From a virus: a stretch of 22,850 nt of DNA. Where the stretch lies: positions 1-22,850 of IMG/VR virus record IMGVR_UViG_3300025096_000142; one strand, written 5' to 3'. Below the pieces are notes generated by a model that was given only the letters and a program-made list of their open reading frames with translations, was not told the DNA's origin and made no database searches. The first letter of the stretch is position 1; every line of letters begins with the position of its first letter. Shown here in pieces: positions 5,086-12,338 of the stretch. Both the position numbers and the translations under genes were made by a program.

Positions 5086-5334
5086 ATGCCTACCTACCCT
5101 TTGAAAAATTTAAAGACAGGAGAGACACAAACACTCTGTATGTCTATGACGTCATATGAAAAATGGAGAGAAGAAAATCCTGACTGGGATAAAGATTGGA
5201 GTCAGGGGTGTGCCGGCGTAGGAGAAGTTGGAGAGTGGCAAGAGAAACTGGTGAAGAAAAATCCAGGTTGGAATGACGTATTACGGAAGGCATCCAAGAT
5301 GCCTGGTGCTACTGTCAAACCTTTCTCTACTTAA
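5086..5334 (+). CDS. Hypothetical protein, 82 aa, FmdB-like N-terminus without cysteines
   Basis: It begins MPTYPLKNLKTGETQT, the pattern of a conserved T4-like cyanophage protein distantly like the FmdB zinc-ribbon start (MPtY.f....cg). The zinc-binding CxxC pairs are absent here; the two cysteines at about residues 18 and 42 do not form a ribbon. The middle is Trp-rich (WREENPDWDKDWSQG), and the tail (NPGWNDVLRKASKMPGATVK) is also seen in related phage proteins. No ribosome binding site is obvious. Function unknown. It is immediately followed by phoH (3-nt gap). Confidence 0.7.
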   Translation: MPTYPLKNLKTGETQTLCMSMTSYEKWREENPDWDKDWSQGCAGVGEVGEWQEKLVKKNPGWNDVLRKASKMPGATVKPFST

Positions 5335-5337
5335 ATT

Positions 5338-6093
5338 ATGACAAGAAAGAAAAAGAATGGGGATCAACCTATTGGGGTTGGTTTAACCGCTAAGCAAATG
5401 AAAAGAAAGAAACCAATTAATACTGATATGTTAAGGGACGTAGAAGCCCTTACTGATAATCAGAAAGCTTTGTTTGCATCATATGGTAAGGATAAAAACA
5501 TAGTTGCTTATGGTGCAGCAGGGACAGGTAAAACATTCATCACTCTCTATAAAGCATTGGGTGATGTTTTAAATACTTCTACTCCATATGATAAGATCTA
5601 TATTGTAAGGTCATTAGTTGCTACTAGGGAGATTGGTTTCTTACCAGGAGACCATGAGGATAAGTCTTACCTATACCAGATACCATACAAGAATATGGTT
5701 AAGTATATGTTTGAGATGCCTAGTGAGGCAGACTTTGAGATGTTGTATGGTAACTTGAAAGCACAGGAGACTATTGGATTCTGGAGCACATCATTTATCA
5801 GGGGTACAACATTAGACAGGGCAATTGTTATAGTTGATGAATTTCAAAACTTGAATTTTCATGAATTAGATAGTATAATAACGAGGATAGGAACCGACTC
5901 CAAGATTATGTTCTGTGGAGACGCTACTCAGACTGACTTGATTAAACAGAATGAAAGGAATGGTATTCATGACTTCATGAATGTCCTAAGAGTTATGCCA
6001 TCAGTAGATATTATTGAATTTGGTATAGAAGATATAGTAAGGTCAGGTTTGTGTAAAGAATATCTATTAGCTAAAACGGAATTGAATTTATGA
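5338..6093 (+). CDS. phoH: PhoH-like P-loop ATPase
   Basis: An ATPase of the PhoH family, one of the commonest genes in marine cyanophages. Walker A GAAGTGKT is at residues 59-66. A family block VRSLVATREIGFLPGDHEDK follows at about 90-109. Walker B AIVIVDEFQN is at about 162-171, and FCGDATQTD (sensor-like) follows. Length is 251 aa; the first ~35 residues are basic. The biochemical role in phage is not settled; roles in phosphate stress or RNA metabolism have been proposed for the family. It overlaps the next gene by 4 nt (ATGA), so both are in one operon. Confidence 0.93.
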   Translation: MTRKKKNGDQPIGVGLTAKQMKRKKPINTDMLRDVEALTDNQKALFASYGKDKNIVAYGAAGTGKTFITLYKALGDVLNTSTPYDKIYIVRSLVATREIGFLPGDHEDKSYLYQIPYKNMVKYMFEMPSEADFEMLYGNLKAQETIGFWSTSFIRGTTLDRAIVIVDEFQNLNFHELDSIITRIGTDSKIMFCGDATQTDLIKQNERNGIHDFMNVLRVMPSVDIIEFGIEDIVRSGLCKEYLLAKTELNL

Positions 6094-6776
6094 GCTTTAC
6101 TCATTGTAATTTTTTAGGTGATCTTGAATTAGATAAAAGAGAAACTCCTGGGTGTAGGTTGTACCAACTACCAAGTGGTAAGTGGGTTCCATCTATTACA
6201 TCAGTAACATCTTTTTATAACAGGCAAGTCTTTATCAACTGGCGTAAGAGAGTTGGTATGGAGGAAGCAAATAAAATAACCAAGAAAGCTACTGCTCGTG
6301 GTACTGACTATCATGAGGCAGCACAAAGGTATCTGGAGAATGGAGAACTGAATTGGGATAATTATACTCCTATTACTCAGTTTATGTTCCAGCATAGTAA
6401 ACCCTATCTGGATAAGATAAATAACATACATGCTATAGAAAGAACACTTTACTCAGAGTACCTTGGTCTTGCTGGTAGAGTTGATTGTATAGCAGAGTAT
6501 GAAGGAGAGTTGGCGGTAATAGATTTTAAAACTTCAACCAAGATGAAACCTGAGAAGTGGTTAGAGAACTACTTTGTACAGGAAATGTTTTATGCTTCTG
6601 CATACTATGAGTTAACAGATATACCTGTTACTAAACTCATCACCATTATGGTAACTCCTGAGGGTGAGGTAAAAGTATTTGACAAAAGAAACAAAGGGGA
6701 TTATATTAAATTATTAGTAAGATATATTAAAGAGTTTGTATCTAACCACACTAGGAATGAAACTAATGGACAATGA
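6090..6776 (+). CDS. PD-(D/E)XK exonuclease (RecB/Cas4/MGME1-like)
   Basis: A predicted DNA exonuclease in the phage recombination or degradation machinery. Visible motifs are ARGTDYHEAA with His75; Glu117 (AIER); GRVDCIAEY with Asp132; AVIDFKTST with Asp145 and Lys147, the PD-(D/E)XK core; and QEMFYASAY, the QxxxY motif, at 164-172. The 228-aa length fits the single-domain cyanophage exonuclease. ATGA overlap with phoH. A promoter-like sequence for gp33 is embedded near its 3' end (6679-6707). Confidence 0.9.
   Translation: MSFTHCNFLGDLELDKRETPGCRLYQLPSGKWVPSITSVTSFYNRQVFINWRKRVGMEEANKITKKATARGTDYHEAAQRYLENGELNWDNYTPITQFMFQHSKPYLDKINNIHAIERTLYSEYLGLAGRVDCIAEYEGELAVIDFKTSTKMKPEKWLENYFVQEMFYASAYYELTDIPVTKLITIMVTPEGEVKVFDKRNKGDYIKLLVRYIKEFVSNHTRNETNGQ
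6679..6707 (+). promoter_or_regulatory. Sigma70-type promoter inside the exonuclease gene
   Basis: TTGACA (6679-6684), 17 nt, TATATT (6702-6707). It lies about 59 nt before the gp33 start and would serve gp33 and gp59. Confidence 0.6.
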
Positions 6777-7023
6777 ATTAGAGAAAGTATTAGAGAAGAA
6801 ATTCTTTTGTCCTACTAGGTTTGCTCAGTCTATAGAGCAGATGGTATTAGATAATCCTCAGATGAATTATATTGATGCTATAGTTCATTTCTGTGAACAG
6901 AATAGTATAGATTTAGAGTCAGTGCCTAAGCTTATTCCTAAACCATTGAAGGAAAAGATTAAGTATCAAGCACAAGAACTTAACTTTTTAAAGAGAACAT
7001 CTATGGCTAAGTTAGTTTTCTAG
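6766..7023 (+). CDS. 33: Late-transcription co-activator gp33-like
   Basis: T4 gp33 links the host RNA polymerase beta flap to the sliding clamp to activate late promoters. The 85-aa protein has the cyanophage gp33 pattern: KFFCPTRFAQSIEQMVLDNP, MNYIDAIVHFCEQNSIDLES, then PKPLKEKIKYQAQELNFLKR. The position directly before gp59 and gp32 is the T4 order 33-59-32. I chose the ATG at 6766 (AGGA at 6753-6756) over upstream in-frame ATGs at 6736 and 6757; it overlaps the exonuclease by 11 nt. Presence of gp33 fits the late-promoter motifs found in this window. Confidence 0.85.
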   Translation: MDNELEKVLEKKFFCPTRFAQSIEQMVLDNPQMNYIDAIVHFCEQNSIDLESVPKLIPKPLKEKIKYQAQELNFLKRTSMAKLVF

Positions 7024-7025
7024 TG

Positions 7026-7625
7026 ATGCCCTTTGATTGTTATAAAACATACCTTGCGATGAAGAACCACTTCACCAAGGAAAAATTTGACTACCAAAAA
7101 TTCGGAAACAAACTCAGTAGGATATCTGTAAAGTCTTTTTATAATAGGAAGGATAGGTTTTACTTTGAGAAGATGTCAAGGATGTATCCTGATAAGGATA
7201 TAGAAAACTTTTTTGTATCTAATTTTGTAGGGAGAGACGACCCTCAAGTAGTATACATGGCTACCATTCTTAAGAAAGGAGAGCATACTTATAGGGATTG
7301 GCAGAAGAGAATCCAATCATTATCATATGTGTTTAAGAATGAGACAGAAGAGTTGTTTGATGGTAGGAAGATTGATGATGTATTCAATTGCTCTAAGGGA
7401 CACCCTCCTATTTTGAAGAGTCATCTAGGTGGGAAGACATCTATAGAGACTATGATTATATGTGATAAGATACTAGGATATAAAAATAATTTTGATAAGA
7501 AGTTAGATGATGTAGTGTGGAAGAGTGTGAGTATGAAAATGAAAAAGTATTCTCCCTTCCTACATATAGATGTATTCCACTACAAAAAAATCCTTAAGGA
7601 TTTAGTACTTGACACTGCAAGGTGA
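7026..7625 (+). CDS. 59: gp59-like helicase loader
   Basis: gp59 loads the gp41 replicative helicase onto gp32-coated forked DNA. The 199-aa length matches T4 gp59 (217 aa). Recognisable blocks are an N-terminal CYKTYLAMKNHFTKEKFDY, then SFYNRKDRFYFEKMSRMYPD, FFVSNFVGRDDPQ, and a helical C-terminal half. It lies between gp33 and gp32 as in T4. The ATG at 7026 directly follows the gp33 stop; a GTG at 7023 is in the same frame. The promoter for gp32 lies in its last codons. Confidence 0.88.
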   Translation: MPFDCYKTYLAMKNHFTKEKFDYQKFGNKLSRISVKSFYNRKDRFYFEKMSRMYPDKDIENFFVSNFVGRDDPQVVYMATILKKGEHTYRDWQKRIQSLSYVFKNETEELFDGRKIDDVFNCSKGHPPILKSHLGGKTSIETMIICDKILGYKNNFDKKLDDVVWKSVSMKMKKYSPFLHIDVFHYKKILKDLVLDTAR

Positions 7626-7637
7626 CTCGAGTATACT
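7609..7637 (+). promoter_or_regulatory. Sigma70-type promoter for gp32
   Basis: TTGACA (7609-7614), 17 nt, TATACT (7632-7637). The -35 is inside the gp59 3' end. Transcription from about 7644 gives a ~37-nt leader before gp32. Confidence 0.75.
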
Positions 7638-7680
7638 GGATACACACAAGCCAAATCTCAACAAATACGAGGTAATCTAA

Positions 7681-8550
7681 ATGTCTTTTGATTCTCTAAG
7701 GAAACAATCCAAGTTAGGATCACTAACTGATAAGTTAGTTAAAGAAGTAGAGAAGATGAACTCTTCTCCAGGAAGTACAGATGACAGGTATTGGAAAGCA
7801 GAACTGGATAAGACTGGCGTAGGGTCAGCAACTGTCCGTTTTCTCCCAGCTCCTGACGGTGAAGAACTTCCTTGGGTTAAAGTTTATTCTCATGCTTTCC
7901 AAGGTCCAGGTGGATGGTACATTGAGAATTCCTTAACCACATCAGGTGGCAAGGACCCTGTTTCAGACTACAACCGTACACTATGGAACAGTGGTAATGA
8001 ATCAGATAAGGATACAGTTCGTAAGCAGAAGCGTAAGCTCTCTTACTACTCCAACATTTATGTTGTAAAAGATCCTCTTCATCCTGAGAATGAAGGGAGA
8101 GTATTCTTGTTTAAGTATGGTAAGAAAATATTTGATAAGATTCTGGAAGCAATGCAACCAGAGTTTGACGATGAAACTCCAATCAATCCTTTCGATTTCT
8201 GGCAGGGTGCAAACTTTAAGCTAAAGATTGTTAAAAAGGATGGGTTCTGGAACTATGATAAGTCAGAGTTTGATAAGGTAGTACCTTTATTAGATGATGA
8301 CGATGCATTAGAAGCACTATGGAAGAAAGAGTATTCTCTATCTGCTATTACTGCACCAGACCAATTTAAATCTTATGAAGATTTGGAGAGACGTTTAAAG
8401 ACTGTCTTGGGACAGAATCGTGCCCAAGCTCCTAGACTAGACCAGGAAGTTGCTGCTGAGTCAGTAGACCCAACACCAGCACCTGTAGCATCATCTTCTA
8501 ATGAAGAGGATGAAGCACTTAGTTACTTTCAAAAGTTAGCTGATAGTTAA
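7681..8550 (+). CDS. 32: Single-stranded DNA-binding protein gp32
   Basis: gp32 coats single-stranded DNA at the replication fork and in recombination. The basic N-terminal cooperativity arm (SLRKQSKLGSLTDKL) is at residues 4-18, the OB-fold core at about 35-225 (ATVRFLPAPDGEELPW, GGWYIENSL, NIYVVKDPLHPENEGRV), and an acidic C-terminal tail (SNEEDEALSYFQKLADS) recruits partners. Length 289 aa versus 301 in T4. No cysteine is visible in the whole protein, so the T4 zinc site (His/Cys3) is missing. GAGG (7669-7672) lies 8 nt before the ATG. It has its own promoter (7609-7637) and a terminator just past the stop inside gp53. Confidence 0.96.
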   Translation: MSFDSLRKQSKLGSLTDKLVKEVEKMNSSPGSTDDRYWKAELDKTGVGSATVRFLPAPDGEELPWVKVYSHAFQGPGGWYIENSLTTSGGKDPVSDYNRTLWNSGNESDKDTVRKQKRKLSYYSNIYVVKDPLHPENEGRVFLFKYGKKIFDKILEAMQPEFDDETPINPFDFWQGANFKLKIVKKDGFWNYDKSEFDKVVPLLDDDDALEALWKKEYSLSAITAPDQFKSYEDLERRLKTVLGQNRAQAPRLDQEVAAESVDPTPAPVASSSNEEDEALSYFQKLADS

Positions 8551-9540
8551 TTATTGATAGAGTCTAATATTTTCTCCTTTCTTTAAGGTGCTGCTCACAT
8601 ACTGAGCTGCACCTTTTTTATATGGCATGATTTCATCCATATCATTATAGACTATGTTTAGATATGATGGTTTTAAAATATAGATATTTCTTTTAGCATC
8701 TTCTTTTTTCATTTCATATTCATAGTTGGTAACTGCTTGAGTCATTTTAGCAGCAGGAATAGTATGATAGGTATTGTCAAAGTATTCAAAGTAGTATGCA
8801 TTTCCAGTTCCAACGTCTCCTTCTACAGTAAAGGTAACTTCTTCATTTCCTGTCATTTCAGGAGATTTGACAGCAGGAATGTCTGATAGATTATATTTAA
8901 ATCTAATTACAACATCTCCTACAGAAAGTATTTCAGTAACTGCAAACCTTCCATTATAAGTATCTTCAGATACTCCTTGAATATAAACTTCAGAACCTAC
9001 TACTAAGTTTTTAATACCTTGGTACATAGTAACAGTTGCTACTTTAGATTCAGTACCTGAGATTTGATTTACTTTAGTATTAATTGCTTGAATATAATTT
9101 CCATTAGTCCTCCATGTATTAGGAGTTTCTAATCCTTTTTCTAATATAATTCCTCCTTTAGAGTCTTTAATTTCTACAGTTTCATAGTGGTGAATTTCTG
9201 AATATAATTTATCATAAGTACCGTATTTCTCAAGGAGGACTTCATCTAAAGATGATTGAGGTAGAGGCCATTCTGTTTGAAGGTTTATTATATTATTAGA
9301 TAAAAGAATTACCCAATCTAATTTAGAATCACCATACTCTTGATTAGCTATGTTATCAGGTCTTTCGTCTCCAATTATTTTATACTTAGTAAAATAATTT
9401 ACGTTACCAAATATATCAGAGCGAAGTTTCCCTCTTTTAAATAAATTTTTGACACTAATATAGTCAGAAATATCGGTAGTTCCTTTATTTCTATTGACAT
9501 ATTCAAAGTTTGGTATTTGTTTGAAGTAAGATTGTGGCAT
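8551..9540 (-). CDS. 53: Baseplate wedge protein gp53, with an inserted beta domain
   Basis: gp53 is a wedge component that closes the T4 baseplate ring. The N-terminal ~130 residues match the family: KNLFKRGKLRSDIFGNVNYF, YKIIGDERPDNIANQEYGD, LDWVILLSNNIINLQTEWPL. At 329 aa it is much longer than T4 gp53 (196 aa). Residues ~165-245 form a beta-rich insert with EVYIQGVSEDTYNGRFAVTE, similar to small beta-sandwich modules in phage structural proteins. The stop is directly adjacent to the gp32 stop on the other strand. The gp32 terminator hairpin is encoded in its last ~22 codons. It begins 2 nt after the gp48 stop. Confidence 0.88.
   Translation of the reverse strand: MPQSYFKQIPNFEYVNRNKGTTDISDYISVKNLFKRGKLRSDIFGNVNYFTKYKIIGDERPDNIANQEYGDSKLDWVILLSNNIINLQTEWPLPQSSLDEVLLEKYGTYDKLYSEIHHYETVEIKDSKGGIILEKGLETPNTWRTNGNYIQAINTKVNQISGTESKVATVTMYQGIKNLVVGSEVYIQGVSEDTYNGRFAVTEILSVGDVVIRFKYNLSDIPAVKSPEMTGNEEVTFTVEGDVGTGNAYYFEYFDNTYHTIPAAKMTQAVTNYEYEMKKEDAKRNIYILKPSYLNIVYNDMDEIMPYKKGAAQYVSSTLKKGENIRLYQ
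8585..8619 (+). terminator. gp32 rho-independent terminator inside the gp53 gene
   Basis: AGGTGCTGCTCA (8586-8597), loop CATAC, TGAGCTGCACCT (8603-8614): 12 paired positions with one mismatch, followed by TTTTT (8615-8619). In the minus direction no T run follows, so it acts only on rightward gp32 transcripts. Confidence 0.88.
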
Positions 9541-9542
9541 GT

Positions 9543-10811
9543 TTAGAATCCCATATCGTCAGTTCCACCCTTTTCCCAGTCTCTACTATATATTGGATTC
9601 AGTTCATTGAAGGCTAGTGATAAACCGTAAGAAGTCATAGATCCATCATCATATGTCATGTATGATCCATCAGGATTATATTGAACACTGCAACTAGTAA
9701 GAGCACACATTTTAATTTTATTTAAGAATGGATGTTCTCCTCCACTTTTAAATACGTATTTTAATTTGAATACATTGGGAGTCATTAAGAATAATTTACT
9801 ATCATCTGTCTGAACAGCCATATTTTTTTTAAAGAATCTAATAATCTTTCTTACGAGATTTGCTTCTCTTTTTTCTCTAGGTGTAAATTGAAAAGTATAA
9901 TTAAATTTTCTTAATGAAGGACCTGTGAATAGAAGTTCTAGGTTAGGGTTTAATATCTTACCAGTTCCACGAGTGAAGAGAGTGGGGTTTCCTATTGCTT
10001 GTCCTGCAAAGAAAGATGCAATATCATTAGTTTCTATACCACCTGCAAGATTTTTTAATTCCCCAATGCCTTGGGACATCATATTTTTAGCAGCATTCGC
10101 AAAATCTGCTCCACTTTTACCTTTTCCAAACTCAGTAATAGCTCCTTGTGCTGTTTTAAATCCTGCAACATCTAATACATCTGCTTTCCCTTCACCCCAA
10201 TCAACACCAGAAGTCTCTGATATTCCTTGTTGCATTGGTAGAAATACTGTTCCTACTTTGTTACCCATTCTTTCATCTGCATCTGCAAATCCAGCTCCCG
10301 CATCACCAAATGTATTAGGTTCATGTTCATATGCACTTACCTGCATATAATCATACTTTAATCTAGGATTTTCATTTAAAGGATATCTTAATGTGGATCT
10401 GCTTCTAGGTCTTCCTGAAGTAGTAGATCTTCCATTAGCATCTTGATTCTGCTCAGTTACTGCCCATCCTTGATTCTCTCCTTTTATACTAGTATTGTTT
10501 ATATTAGGGGATGTTTCTCCTGTTGCTTTCTTAAATGTTTTCTTAAATGTTGGATTACTTATTGCTTGAGCCATCCATGCATCACTACTTCCTCCTTTAG
10601 CGATATAGTTTGGACCAAAAGCTAGGTCTTGTATCTGTGCATATTCTATTTCATCCTTTTCAGCATCATAATATTTACCAGCTACATCTTTTTCTGTCTG
10701 AGTAATAACTTTACCCACGCCAGTTCTTATTACCTTAGACGAATCTCCTACAGTTTTAGTGTAGAAAGATTTATTATCTAGGAGAAAGTAAGAGCTTATA
10801 GTGGCGGCCAT
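9543..10811 (-). CDS. 48: Baseplate tail-tube cap gp48
   Basis: gp48 sits on the hub and starts the tail tube. The C-terminal half carries the tube-fold pattern: SLRKFNYTFQFTPREKREAN, LVRKIIRFFKKNMAVQ, PNVFKLKYVFKSGGEHPFLN and MTSYGLSLAFNELNPIY. The N-terminal ~200 residues are less conserved and rich in Gly/Ser/Asn. Length 422 aa versus 364 in T4. A CTAAATA late-type motif lies 15 nt before its ATG on the minus strand (10833-10827), overlapping the upstream gene's stop. It is co-directional with gp53, the unknown gene and gp4. Confidence 0.85.
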   Translation of the reverse strand: MAATISSYFLLDNKSFYTKTVGDSSKVIRTGVGKVITQTEKDVAGKYYDAEKDEIEYAQIQDLAFGPNYIAKGGSSDAWMAQAISNPTFKKTFKKATGETSPNINNTSIKGENQGWAVTEQNQDANGRSTTSGRPRSRSTLRYPLNENPRLKYDYMQVSAYEHEPNTFGDAGAGFADADERMGNKVGTVFLPMQQGISETSGVDWGEGKADVLDVAGFKTAQGAITEFGKGKSGADFANAAKNMMSQGIGELKNLAGGIETNDIASFFAGQAIGNPTLFTRGTGKILNPNLELLFTGPSLRKFNYTFQFTPREKREANLVRKIIRFFKKNMAVQTDDSKLFLMTPNVFKLKYVFKSGGEHPFLNKIKMCALTSCSVQYNPDGSYMTYDDGSMTSYGLSLAFNELNPIYSRDWEKGGTDDMGF

Positions 10812-10825
10812 TAATATCTTTTTAG

Positions 10826-11170
10826 TTATTTAGTCTTAAAGTTTGCATAAGATAATGAGCGTAGGTAATCTATCTCATCATTCTGTATAACATGTAAGGT
10901 TCCTACAATTTCATTCCACGTATAATTCCTTGATGTACCCCAGTGGAAGTTAAGTCCTTGGAACCCCCACCTATCTACAAAAGTAACAGCAACTAGAGGG
11001 AACTCATCATATACACCAGGAGTCTTAGCATTATATACAAAGGTATAATAGTTTCCTGGGTCTGGTACTAGGTCAGTCTGACTAAACACCTCCATGATGT
11101 TCATCATAATATCATCAGGATCATTTAGTCCTTCAATTTGTTCTTGAAGTTCTTGTGTTCTTTCTGACAT
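10826..11170 (-). CDS. Conserved-type cyanophage hypothetical protein, 114 aa
   Basis: It lies between gp4 and gp48 in the leftward tail block. Features are a helical acidic N-terminus (ELQEQIEGLNDPDDIMMNIM), an aromatic core (PDPGNYYTFVYNAKTPGVYD), and WGFQGLNFHWGTSRNYTWNE. I recall similar proteins at this place in T4-like cyanophages, always unnamed. The start overlaps the gp4 stop by one base. A structural or tail-assembly role is likely from context only. Confidence 0.75.
   Translation of the reverse strand: MSERTQELQEQIEGLNDPDDIMMNIMEVFSQTDLVPDPGNYYTFVYNAKTPGVYDEFPLVAVTFVDRWGFQGLNFHWGTSRNYTWNEIVGTLHVIQNDEIDYLRSLSYANFKTK
10827..10833 (-). promoter_or_regulatory. Putative late promoter motif CTAAATA before gp48
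   Basis: On the minus strand CTAAATA ends 15 nt before the gp48 ATG. It includes the TAA stop of the preceding gene, so part of the match could be chance. Confidence 0.4.
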
Positions 11171-11613
11171 TACTTAATACCTAGTTCATCTTCTGTGATT
11201 AGTTTGAATTCAATTCTCCTATCTAAACAATATTCTTGTGCTGCTTTCCACTTTGCTTGGTTAACAGCATAGGTAGTAAGCTCATAGAGATATGATTTAG
11301 TTACTCTAGATTTTTTCTTAGGAGGTTTGGTTTGCTTCTTAGGTTTCACCTCAACCACATAGGTTTTAATGCTACCATTACTTTCTCTCACCTTCATTAG
11401 AAAGTCTGGGTAGTATTTGTGAGGTCTTTTATCTACAGGAGACATGTATGGGATACTTATCTCTTCAGAAGCCCATGCTATAATATTATTATTCAGGTCA
11501 CAGTATCTACAGAACTTACGCTCCCAACTACTACGACATATTATATTCTTATGATTGCCTTGATACTTTTGAGGATACTTTGGTTTGTACCTACTCTTAA
11601 TACTTTCAGCCAT
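11170..11613 (-). CDS. 4: Head completion protein gp4, nuclease-like fold
   Basis: In T4, gp4 (also gp50/65 in some maps) completes the filled head before tail joining. The 147-aa length equals T4 gp4 (150 aa). It starts with a basic arm (IKSRYKPKYPQKYQGN) and contains SSWERKFCRYCDL, then YYPDFLMKV with Asp70, and TYVVEVKPK with Glu88 and Lys90. This D...ExK arrangement resembles an endonuclease (PD-(D/E)XK-type) core. It is the first gene of the leftward block, under the TATAAATA motif at 11648-11641. Confidence 0.88.
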   Translation of the reverse strand: MAESIKSRYKPKYPQKYQGNHKNIICRSSWERKFCRYCDLNNNIIAWASEEISIPYMSPVDKRPHKYYPDFLMKVRESNGSIKTYVVEVKPKKQTKPPKKKSRVTKSYLYELTTYAVNQAKWKAAQEYCLDRRIEFKLITEDELGIK

Positions 11614-11628
11614 CTCTTATACATAATA

Positions 11629-11634
11629 TATAAT
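11629..11634 (+). promoter_or_regulatory. -10-like box for the rightward tail operon
   Basis: TATAAT lies 15 nt before the ATG at 11650. Transcription from about 11641 would leave under 10 nt of leader, and no Shine-Dalgarno is present. CTAAAATA at 11635-11642 is another late-like candidate. Confidence 0.35.
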
Positions 11635-11640
11635 CTAAAA

Positions 11641-11648
11641 TATTTATA
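11641..11648 (-). promoter_or_regulatory. T4-type late promoter TATAAATA for gp4 and the leftward block
   Basis: The exact TATAAATA consensus reads on the minus strand, 27 nt upstream of the gp4 ATG, in the 36-bp divergent intergenic region. Confidence 0.65.
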
Positions 11649-11649
11649 G

Positions 11650-12303
11650 ATGGCTAATGCCTTAAGAAGTATAAGTCTGTCCCAAATAAAGTCTAGGTTG
11701 CTGAATGTATCCCAGACTTCCTTATATGAATTAACTTTAGGTATTCCTGAAGCAGTAAGAAGACGTTTACCTTTAACTGGATTTGATTATGATAGTATTA
11801 ATTTGATGTGTGCAGAAGCATCCCTTCCAGGTTCTAGTTTAGCTACTCATGCAGTAGAAAATGATTATCATGGGGTCAGTGAGCAGATGGCCTATAGGAG
11901 AATATATGATGAGACTATTGGATTAACTTTTTATGTAGATAGAAATTATAAGATAATAGAATTGTTGGAAGGATGGATGGATTATATTAGTGGAGTGGAT
12001 AATACTAGGGATTTTAAGAGTCCTTATGCAGGGTATAGGATGGCATATCCAAATACTTATAAGCAAGATATTTTCTTAACTAAGTTTGAGAAAGATCATT
12101 TTTCTTATCAGTCTAATCTTTCTAGAACTACTTTACATTATACTTTTGTTAATGCATTTCCTAAATCTTTAACAGCTATGCCTGTATCATATGAAGGTAG
12201 TCAGATTTTGAGGTGTAGTGTTTCATTTAATTTCATTAGGTATGTTACTGAGAGGAAAACTAGTGTCCCTGCTAAGTTTGGCGGATTAGTTAACACAGGT
12301 TAA
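11650..12303 (+). CDS. 54: Tail-tube-fold baseplate protein, gp54-like tube initiator
   Basis: The protein has the phage tail-tube pattern: a strand pair at the start (YELTLGIPEAVRRRLP), the loop ASLPGSSLATHAVENDYHGV, ETIGLTFYVDRNYKIIELLE, GWMDYISG, and late strands FVNAFPKSL and LRCSVSFNFIRYV. These match gp19/gp48/gp54-type tube domains. The place beside gp48/gp53 and before gp26 favours gp54, the tube initiator, though it is shorter than T4 gp54 (320 aa); a gp19-like tube protein is the alternative. No ribosome binding site is visible, and the ATG is very close to the putative promoters. Confidence 0.7.
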   Translation: MANALRSISLSQIKSRLLNVSQTSLYELTLGIPEAVRRRLPLTGFDYDSINLMCAEASLPGSSLATHAVENDYHGVSEQMAYRRIYDETIGLTFYVDRNYKIIELLEGWMDYISGVDNTRDFKSPYAGYRMAYPNTYKQDIFLTKFEKDHFSYQSNLSRTTLHYTFVNAFPKSLTAMPVSYEGSQILRCSVSFNFIRYVTERKTSVPAKFGGLVNTG

Positions 12304-12312
12304 TATACTAAC

Positions 12313-12319
12313 CTAAATA
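12313..12319 (+). promoter_or_regulatory. Putative late promoter motif CTAAATA before gp26
   Basis: CTAAATAAAA lies between gene 11650-12303 and the ATG at 12339, 19 nt upstream of it. It is the only copy of this motif that overlaps no coding sequence besides 327-333. Confidence 0.5.
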
Positions 12320-12338
12320 AAACACTGAAAGAATTATT

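Noticed and set aside
8870-9530. Three plus-strand TTGACA strings inside gp53
   Set aside because: None has a -10 box at 16-18 nt, and they are antisense to gp53 with no plus-strand gene to serve.
9925-10350. 141-codon plus-strand ORF opposite gp48
   Set aside because: It is antisense to the conserved C-terminal half of gp48, rich in Ser/Pro/Cys as a reverse reading would be, and has no ribosome binding site.
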